Virus record (IMG/VR): IMGVR_UViG_3300009183_004141
Location: 1 to 25,439 of that record
Source of the DNA: a virus
Length of the DNA: 25,439 nucleotides
Direction: 5' to 3' (one strand)
Part shown: one piece after another, positions 20,700 through 25,439 of the stretch
How positions within the stretch are numbered: the stretch's first letter is position 1
Layout of the letters: every line of letters begins with the position of its first letter
The notes under the pieces: generated by a model
Databases searched by the model: none
What the model was told of the DNA's origin: nothing
What the model saw: the letters and a program-made list of their open reading frames with translations, nothing else
Made by a program: the position numbers and the translations under genes

Positions 20700-22454
20700 A
20701 TGAGATTTCAAGAATTTAAACTTAATTTGTTAGAAGCCAGCGGCGGAATGTGGGACCGTATGGCAGAACGCCGCAGTGGAAAACCTATTGTTTTTGGCAA
20801 AGGCGATAGAACACTAGATTTGATTGATGTACAAGTTTTCCCTCAAGATCCAAAAATTACATCGTACAAAGATCTAGTCACTGCTGAACCACAAGCAAAA
20901 ACATCTGCAAAACAACCAGCTAAAACAGAACCGCAATGGAAGGGCCGTCAACAACCAACTGCTACAGCCGCGGTGGCACCTGTAGTTCCTGTAGCAGTTA
21001 CTCCTGATAACATTGATCAACAATTAGAAGTTCCTGCAGAGCAAGATGAACAAGAGCGTCCAGAAGCAATTGCAGAAGATGCACAAATGGCAAATGCATC
21101 TCATACACAAGTTATGTTAGATGATATCCTACAGTGGATACAATCACAAGAGGCTACTATTGAATACGCACAACCTCCAAAAAACAGTGATGCCGCGGCA
21201 ATGGTTGTTATACTAGGTGGAACAGACGAAAACGGTGTAGTTGAAAAGTTTGCGTTTGTTAACTGGTATTCAGAAAAGAAAAGCAAGGTTCCGCCTTTAT
21301 TCTGGAAAACAATTCGTTTCGAAGAAGCAACAGGATGGGTACAAGGAAGTGCTGGTAAGAGTGCAACATCAAAAGCCGCATTACTAAGAATTGATCCATC
21401 AGACTTGCTTGATGCAAATCAAACATACGATATTGCCAGTGTTCCTGATGAAGTGGCATCGGGTAGATTAGCGACTAGAACTGATATCCCAAGAGAACTA
21501 GTTGCAGGAGTTCCTGCAATGCTTACCGATTTATTAAACAATGCAAGCCCAGTTCCAACACAAGACTTGGAAAAATACGAACGCGAGTTGGAAGTTGTAC
21601 TCGGTGAAACAGCGGCACCTATTGCCTTAATGACTGGTAACAGAGTATCAGGTGCATACGATGAAGTAACTACACAATTATTAGAGCCTATGGGCTTAAC
21701 ATGGGGAGACTTTACTACAGTTACCTATGGTAAGAAAGGTGGTAAAGTTGAAGACTGTTCTGTATATGCTAACGAAACAAAGTTAATGGTTAGTAGTAAA
21801 GACAGTGGTGGCGGTGCCCCAGCTAGCTTAACAGGATTCATGGAAACGCTTGAAAAGTATCCAGACCAATTTGGTCCAGGAACTAAGTTTGCAGAACAGT
21901 ATGCTGATATCTTAACTGTATTACAAACACTACATACAAGAAGTTCTATGATGGGGATTCTAACAGCATCTCTTGATTTAGGATTTATTGATGAGCAAGA
22001 AGCTCAGTATATTATGAGCATCTACGGTAAAGCTACAGGCAGTATGAAGGATGCTAAAAACTTCTCTAATTTGTCAACTGTATTAAAAGCCAAGGGCATT
22101 AAGGGTTCTACTATAACTAATGCCAAAGGCGAGAAGGTTGTATCTAAACAAGGTGTTGATGTTGGTAATTTTAAATACCAGTTTGGTTATCATTTAATGG
22201 GTAATCTTGCAGTAATGTTACAAAAGCATTTTGCCAAGGATCAAGACCGTGTTACAAAAATGTTTAAATCTGTATTAAACAGAGCTGACATGGTGCAAGT
22301 ATACACAAAAGTTGGCAAAAGTAGCCAAGGTTTATGGTTTGATGATTTTAAAGTAACATGGCCGCCAACATTTGATGGTAAAATTGTTATCATAGCAGAT
22401 CACTATACAGCTAATGCGCCCGCCGCAAAGAAAATTAGTTTCTACTTCAAATAA
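20700..22454 (+). CDS. Large uncharacterised phage protein
   Basis: The 584-residue soluble protein belongs to no family I recognise. Residues 1-55 (MRFQEFKLNLLEASGGMWDR onward) are followed by an Ala/Pro/Gln/Thr-rich disordered linker to about 105 and an acidic stretch. A mixed alpha/beta region with AMVVILGGTDENGVVEKFAF follows. A second half includes YGKKGGKVEDCSVYANETKLMVSS, KDSGGGAPASLTGFMETL and a C-terminal WPPTFDGKIVIIADHY strand. No membrane segment or signal peptide is seen. An N-terminal MxFxEF start is common in late genes of T4-like aquatic phages, which hints at a virion or ejected protein. There is no Shine-Dalgarno. A late promoter candidate lies just upstream. Confidence 0.6.
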   Translation: MRFQEFKLNLLEASGGMWDRMAERRSGKPIVFGKGDRTLDLIDVQVFPQDPKITSYKDLVTAEPQAKTSAKQPAKTEPQWKGRQQPTATAAVAPVVPVAVTPDNIDQQLEVPAEQDEQERPEAIAEDAQMANASHTQVMLDDILQWIQSQEATIEYAQPPKNSDAAAMVVILGGTDENGVVEKFAFVNWYSEKKSKVPPLFWKTIRFEEATGWVQGSAGKSATSKAALLRIDPSDLLDANQTYDIASVPDEVASGRLATRTDIPRELVAGVPAMLTDLLNNASPVPTQDLEKYERELEVVLGETAAPIALMTGNRVSGAYDEVTTQLLEPMGLTWGDFTTVTYGKKGGKVEDCSVYANETKLMVSSKDSGGGAPASLTGFMETLEKYPDQFGPGTKFAEQYADILTVLQTLHTRSSMMGILTASLDLGFIDEQEAQYIMSIYGKATGSMKDAKNFSNLSTVLKAKGIKGSTITNAKGEKVVSKQGVDVGNFKYQFGYHLMGNLAVMLQKHFAKDQDRVTKMFKSVLNRADMVQVYTKVGKSSQGLWFDDFKVTWPPTFDGKIVIIADHYTANAPAAKKISFYFK

Positions 22455-22461
22455 CCGCTAG

Positions 22462-22483
22462 TTTCTTGTTTTAGAACAAGAAA
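22462..22483 (+). other. 9-bp perfect hairpin after the large unknown gene
   Basis: TTTCTTGTT (22462-22470) and AACAAGAAA (22475-22483) flank TTAG. The + strand continues with A rather than T, so it is not a typical intrinsic terminator. It may protect the 3' end of the upstream mRNA or separate it from the curli block. Confidence 0.5.
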
Positions 22484-22505
22484 AAACAGTCACTTAATGA
22501 TTTGC

Positions 22506-22541
22506 CTCCCGCTAGTAAATACTATTACGGCACACCGGGAG
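22506..22541 (+). promoter_or_regulatory. csgF control region: late promoter inside an RBS-masking hairpin
   Basis: CTCCCG (22506-22511) is perfectly complementary to CGGGAG (22536-22541), which contains the csgF ribosome binding site. Between them lies AGTAAATA (22514-22521), which has the TAAATA core of a late promoter and a predicted start near 22527. A late transcript would keep the ribosome binding site and lose the masking arm. Confidence 0.45.
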
Positions 22542-22548
22542 CGAATCG

Positions 22549-23019
22549 ATGTCCAAAACAAAACTAATAATATTAGCATTGCTACCATTAAATTTAATGG
22601 CGGCAGAATTACAACATAACTTTAACAGTCCATCTTTTTCAGGAATTGGATATAGTTCTCATGTCTTAACGCTATATCAATTAGAAACACAAGCTAAAGA
22701 TAAAAACAAAGCCGCGGCTGATGCGTTAAAAGCTAAAGAAGAAAGTGATAAGTTAAACACTCCGCAAGCTAAGTTTCAAGCAAACTTAGAAAGCCGTATC
22801 TACTCACAGTTAGCCAAACAAATTACAGATAGTTTGTTTGGGTCTAACGGAGCCCCACAATGCACAGTGTCCAATGGTGTGTGTGGTGAAATGTCAGTTG
22901 CTGGCAATAATATTACTTGGAAAGTAGACGGAGCATTTATTATCGTTAGAATTGAAAATGCGCTTGATCCAAGACAATTTACAGAAATGAAAGTGCCGAG
23001 CGGTACTTTTGGATTTTAA
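22549..23019 (+). CDS. csgF: Curli secretion specificity factor CsgF
   Basis: The 156-residue protein has an N-terminal signal peptide (KLIILALLPLNLMAA, cleavage before E20). It is followed by the CsgF core ELQHNFNSPSFSGIGYSSHV, which in E. coli CsgF (TFQFRNPNFGG) inserts into the CsgG pore. A Lys/Ala/Asp-rich segment leads to FQANLESRIYSQLAKQITDS, matching the E. coli FTQAIQSQIL helix. A Cys pair (APQCTVSNGVCGE) and a beta C-terminus follow. CsgF forms the second constriction of the curli channel and couples it to the fibre nucleator. GGGAG is the ribosome binding site. csgG starts 9 nt downstream. Confidence 0.85.
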   Translation: MSKTKLIILALLPLNLMAAELQHNFNSPSFSGIGYSSHVLTLYQLETQAKDKNKAAADALKAKEESDKLNTPQAKFQANLESRIYSQLAKQITDSLFGSNGAPQCTVSNGVCGEMSVAGNNITWKVDGAFIIVRIENALDPRQFTEMKVPSGTFGF

Positions 23020-23028
23020 GGATAGATT

Positions 23029-24210
23029 ATGAAAAAAACATTATTGTCCTTATCAGTCGTGGCCATTTTATCAGGATGTGCTACAGGATCGGCTATTAAG
23101 GAAAAGCTAACTGGAAATCAGTTTGACGACCCAACAGTTGAAACTAGCAAATTTTTAAAGAAAGATGCTAATAAATTACAACCACCAGCAGGCGGACCTG
23201 TAGCAGTAGCAGTTTATGGATTCCGAGATTTAACTGGACAGCGTAAGTCGCAACCATTAATTGCCAGTTTAAGTTCAGCAGTTACTCAAGGCGCTGAAAA
23301 CTATCTAATCAAAGCACTACAAGATGTGGGTGATGCTCGTTGGTTTACCGTATTAGAGCGTGTTGGTTTAGAAAACTTGATTAAAGAGCGCCAAATGATT
23401 CGTCAGATGCGTGAGCAGTATCAAGGAAAAGATGCCAAGGCATTACCTCCTATGATGTTTGCTGGAATTATTATGGAAGGCGGTATTGTTGGGTATGACA
23501 GCAATACATTAACAGGCGGAAGTGGCGTGAGAATTTTTGGTATTGGCGCTAGTACGCAATATCAATCAGATACAGTAACAGTAACTCTAAGAACAGTTAG
23601 TGTAGCAACTGGTGAAATTTTAACCACAGTTACAGTAACAAAAACAGTCCTAAGCTATATGGACAAACTAACATTACTACGTTTTGTTGACGATGGCACA
23701 CAATACGGGGCCGGAGCAAATGCGTTAGAAGGCGAGCTAGGCGGCAGTATTAACGAGAGTATTAACCGAGCCATTGATGTAGCTGTACAGGCGGCAGTAG
23801 TTAATACAATTAACGAAGGTGCTCGCAAAGGGCATTGGGCATTTAAACAATATAGAGCAGATGTGCCAGCACCGTTACCTATCAAAGAAGAAGTCAAAGT
23901 AGTAGAAGAAAAGAAAGAAGTGGTAGTAGAAAAATCACTACCTCAAGTTGAACCTAAAATAGAAACCGTGTTGGCCGCGGTTGCTGTAGTAAAGAAAGAA
24001 GAACCTAAACCGTTATTTGGCCAGCGTACACTAAAAGAAAATTCTTTTTTGTATACAAATGAAAATGAAGCAAGTACTCGTAAATGGTGGATACCTAAAG
24101 GCACAGTAGTAGATGTAAAACAGCCCGGAATAGAAGGCTGGTGGAGAGTAACGATTGCTGATGGAACTAATCGTGGAGGTTGGATTCAGACTAACAAGTT
24201 GGAGAATTAA
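23029..24210 (+). CDS. csgG: Curli export channel lipoprotein CsgG with C-terminal SH3-like domain
   Basis: The protein has 393 residues, against 277 in E. coli. A lipoprotein signal ends LSGC with acylated C17. The CsgG domain runs to about residue 280: VAVAVYGFRDLTGQRKSQP, SSAVTQGAENYLIKALQDV, FTVLERVGLENLIKERQMIR, the transmembrane-hairpin region IFGIGASTQYQSDTVTVTLR and a C-terminal helix near IDVAVQAAVVNT. CsgG forms a nine-subunit outer-membrane pore for curlins. A Lys/Glu/Val-rich linker (about 288-330) leads to an extra bacterial SH3-like module (FLYTNENEASTRKWWIPKGT, EGWWRVTIADGTNRGGWIQT). That module could hold peptidoglycan or regulate the pore. Ribosome binding site AAGGA. Confidence 0.9.
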   Translation: MKKTLLSLSVVAILSGCATGSAIKEKLTGNQFDDPTVETSKFLKKDANKLQPPAGGPVAVAVYGFRDLTGQRKSQPLIASLSSAVTQGAENYLIKALQDVGDARWFTVLERVGLENLIKERQMIRQMREQYQGKDAKALPPMMFAGIIMEGGIVGYDSNTLTGGSGVRIFGIGASTQYQSDTVTVTLRTVSVATGEILTTVTVTKTVLSYMDKLTLLRFVDDGTQYGAGANALEGELGGSINESINRAIDVAVQAAVVNTINEGARKGHWAFKQYRADVPAPLPIKEEVKVVEEKKEVVVEKSLPQVEPKIETVLAAVAVVKKEEPKPLFGQRTLKENSFLYTNENEASTRKWWIPKGTVVDVKQPGIEGWWRVTIADGTNRGGWIQTNKLEN

Positions 24211-24431
24211 GGTGTTGTTTTTTTAACAGTGTAAATTTTTTAACAGTAAAAAAAATAACAGCGGCATATAACTTTTGTAAAGAAGTAATTAAATATTTTA
24301 AACAAGCATTGCTTGTTAAAGGAAGGCAGTAAAACAACATAATGGCCAGTGGCCAAGGAGCGATGCGGGGTATAAACTAAGCGTTTGTAAACAATTACAA
24401 ACAAGGTGTTCCAACCCAAATCAGTAACAAA
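24211..24431 (+). promoter_or_regulatory. Structured control region before the curlin-like gene
   Basis: This 221-bp gap has no gene but several ordered elements. A 12-bp direct repeat TTTTTTAACAGT occurs at 24219-24230 and 24236-24247, 17 bp apart. An 8-bp-arm palindrome AACAAGCA/TGCTTGTT occupies 24301-24317. TGGCCAGTGGCCA lies near 24343-24355. TATAAACT at 24371-24378 is a weak late-promoter match. A hairpin GTTTGTAA/TTACAAAC is at 24383-24402. The predicted start from TATAAACT (about 24384) falls at the hairpin's first bases. The A/T-rich part resembles a regulator binding region. Confidence 0.5.
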
Positions 24432-25247
24432 ATGAAAAATAGAATGACAGGCGGTTGTGGGTTGTCGAGAAAATTACTCACTGTGATGCTTTTGAGCTTT
24501 GCCACCATAAGTGGTGCCCAGACAGCAACAGGTCCTAACAAGGTCTATATCGAACAAGTAGGTAGTAGCAATACTATTACTATTGAGCAAGTTGGTGGGA
24601 CCAACAATGTCGGCGGGGTTACTACAAGTGTAGCAACAGCAGTAGCAGGCACTGGTATTACTACGCTGACGCCAGACGCACCTAGTGCAACTAACTATGG
24701 AACTATCACAGGTAGTACTAACACCGTCGACATTACACAGACTGGCAGTGGAAACAGTAGCCAATACAACATTCGTGGCAGTAATAACAGCTACACTACC
24801 AATATGTTAGGAAACAATAATCAAACTAGATTGACCGTTGGTAACCCTAATAATGCTACTAATAGTCTTAACGTTATTACAGAACAGATTATTGGTAACA
24901 ACAACATGATCATACAAGATCTAGTTGGTAGTAACATTACTACAGATACTCATCTAGTCGGCGATGGTAATCAAGTTACTAGTAGTTTGCTTAGTAGTAG
25001 AGGCACAGTATCAAATGTAGTTACTGGCAATTCTAACGTATTCAACATTCAGCAAACAGATGCCGCTGGCGCAAATGGGGATGTTCTTGCTATGATGACT
25101 ACTGGCGACTATAACAGTATTACTACACAGCAACAAGGTATTAACGATACTACTGTAAATATTCAAACTATGGGTAGCAACAACACTATCACAGTTCGTT
25201 CAAGTAGTTCAACTATTGTATCGCCAGCTACAGCAGTTGCGAGGTAA
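24432..25247 (+). CDS. Curlin-like amyloid repeat protein (CsgA/CsgB-like)
   Basis: The 271-residue protein begins with a signal peptide (LLTVMLLSFATISGA, cleavage before Q30). The mature part is rich in Asn, Thr, Ser, Gln and Gly, with repeats of the form V-x-I-x-Q-x-G-x-x-N: VYIEQVGSSNTITIEQVGG, NTVDITQTGSGNSSQYNIRG, FNIQQTDAAG and VNIQTMGSNNTITV. This is the curlin strand-loop-strand pattern, which stacks into a beta-solenoid amyloid. The repeats are less regular than in CsgA, so it may be a nucleator or minor curlin. csgF and csgG upstream make it the expected cargo. No good Shine-Dalgarno is visible, and ATG 24444 is an alternative start. Confidence 0.8.
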   Translation: MKNRMTGGCGLSRKLLTVMLLSFATISGAQTATGPNKVYIEQVGSSNTITIEQVGGTNNVGGVTTSVATAVAGTGITTLTPDAPSATNYGTITGSTNTVDITQTGSGNSSQYNIRGSNNSYTTNMLGNNNQTRLTVGNPNNATNSLNVITEQIIGNNNMIIQDLVGSNITTDTHLVGDGNQVTSSLLSSRGTVSNVVTGNSNVFNIQQTDAAGANGDVLAMMTTGDYNSITTQQQGINDTTVNIQTMGSNNTITVRSSSSTIVSPATAVAR

Positions 25248-25249
25248 TT

Positions 25250-25439
25250 ATGCGTGTCCTATTGTTAGCCCTACTGCTAACATTTATCAGCCCTTTATGG
25301 GCTGGTATCGGCACGGTTTCAGACAACAAAGGTACTGCTTGTGAAGTTGAACGTAACAAGAAAAAGATGTCTGGTGTTAAGGGTGCTGAAATTGAAAGCA
25401 TGGATACTTACACTACTGGTGCGTGTGTAAGTAATATAA
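25250..25439 (+). CDS. Secreted FecR-domain-like protein (3' end outside window)
   Basis: The gene starts 2 nt after the curlin-like gene, with AGG upstream of the ATG, and the frame runs off the window after 63 codons. A signal peptide (MRVLLLALLLTFISPLWA) precedes GIGTVSDNKGTACEVERNKK and AEIESMDTYTTGACVSNI. The pattern 'I-G-V...G...R.....MD-T-x-TG' resembles the start of FecR-type domains, found in other periplasmic phage and bacterial proteins. The family call is tentative because most of the domain is missing. It probably belongs to the curli module as a periplasmic partner. Confidence 0.5.
   Translation, partial: MRVLLLALLLTFISPLWAGIGTVSDNKGTACEVERNKKKMSGVKGAEIESMDTYTTGACVSNI

Noticed and set aside
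1-25439. CRISPR arrays, tRNA genes, insertion sequences or attachment sites
   Set aside because: I looked for regularly spaced repeats, cloverleaf-like segments with CCA or GTTCRA motifs, and transposase motifs, and saw none by eye.

Overview
The window is a 25.4 kb piece of a T4-like myovirus genome. Every gene lies on the + strand and intergenic space is minimal. The phage assignment rests on class I ribonucleotide reductase genes with a glutaredoxin, a PAAR spike-tip protein, a tailspike, a SleB-type lysin next to a holin-like protein, a DexA-like exonuclease, T4-type late promoters (TATAAATA and variants) just upstream of several genes, and small conserved proteins that I recognise from T4-like cyanophages and pelagiphages. 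Host-derived genes (dnaK, iscU, clpS) look proteobacterial. The DnaK text resembles betaproteobacterial DnaK most, so an aquatic beta- or related proteobacterial host is my guess, not a demonstrated fact.

Layout. 1-956: a structural-type protein split into two frames by an A9 run. 953-1707: a perfect sigma70 promoter and a PD-(D/E)XK exonuclease that would be translated from a leaderless mRNA. 1731-3446: tailspike. 3456-8003: nucleotide block nrdA, class II aldolase, nrdB, grx. 8006-10713: small genes including an Sm-like protein, PAAR, a histone-H1-like protein, a secreted His-rich protein and the Fe-S pair iscU/iscA. 10714-11588: lysis pair. 11621-14213: virion protein, a coiled-coil membrane protein split by a second A9 run, and an acidic protein. 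14194-16669: ribosomal protein bS21 with terminator, two membrane peptides, an amidotransferase-like protein, an exonuclease and MazG. 16670-19471: proteostasis island dnaK (frame-split), hsp20, clpS. 19468-20689: heme oxygenase plus bilin reductase. 20700-22454: a large unknown protein. 22549 to the end: a curli-type module with csgF, a csgG with an added SH3-like domain, a curlin-like amyloid protein and the start of a FecR-like protein.

The genes fall into working groups. One makes dNTPs and degrades nucleic acid (nrdAB, grx, exonucleases, MazG). One reshapes host proteostasis and translation (DnaK, Hsp20, ClpS, bS21). One handles iron, heme and Fe-S (IscU, IscA, HO, bilin reductase). One modifies or builds on the cell surface (curli export and curlin).

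The least expected signals are regulatory. Two A AAA AAG slippery sites in identical TCA-AAA-AAA-AAG context each link two ORFs in the -1 frame. Related bulged hairpins begin at the predicted 5' ends of the dnaK and hsp20 mRNAs and are followed by a conserved UUCUU that can pair with the Shine-Dalgarno. At csgF, a late promoter sits inside a hairpin that would hide the ribosome binding site only on read-through transcripts. The caveat is that all three frame breaks (two A9 runs and dnaK) would be repaired by one extra A, so a homopolymer or assembly error must be excluded first.
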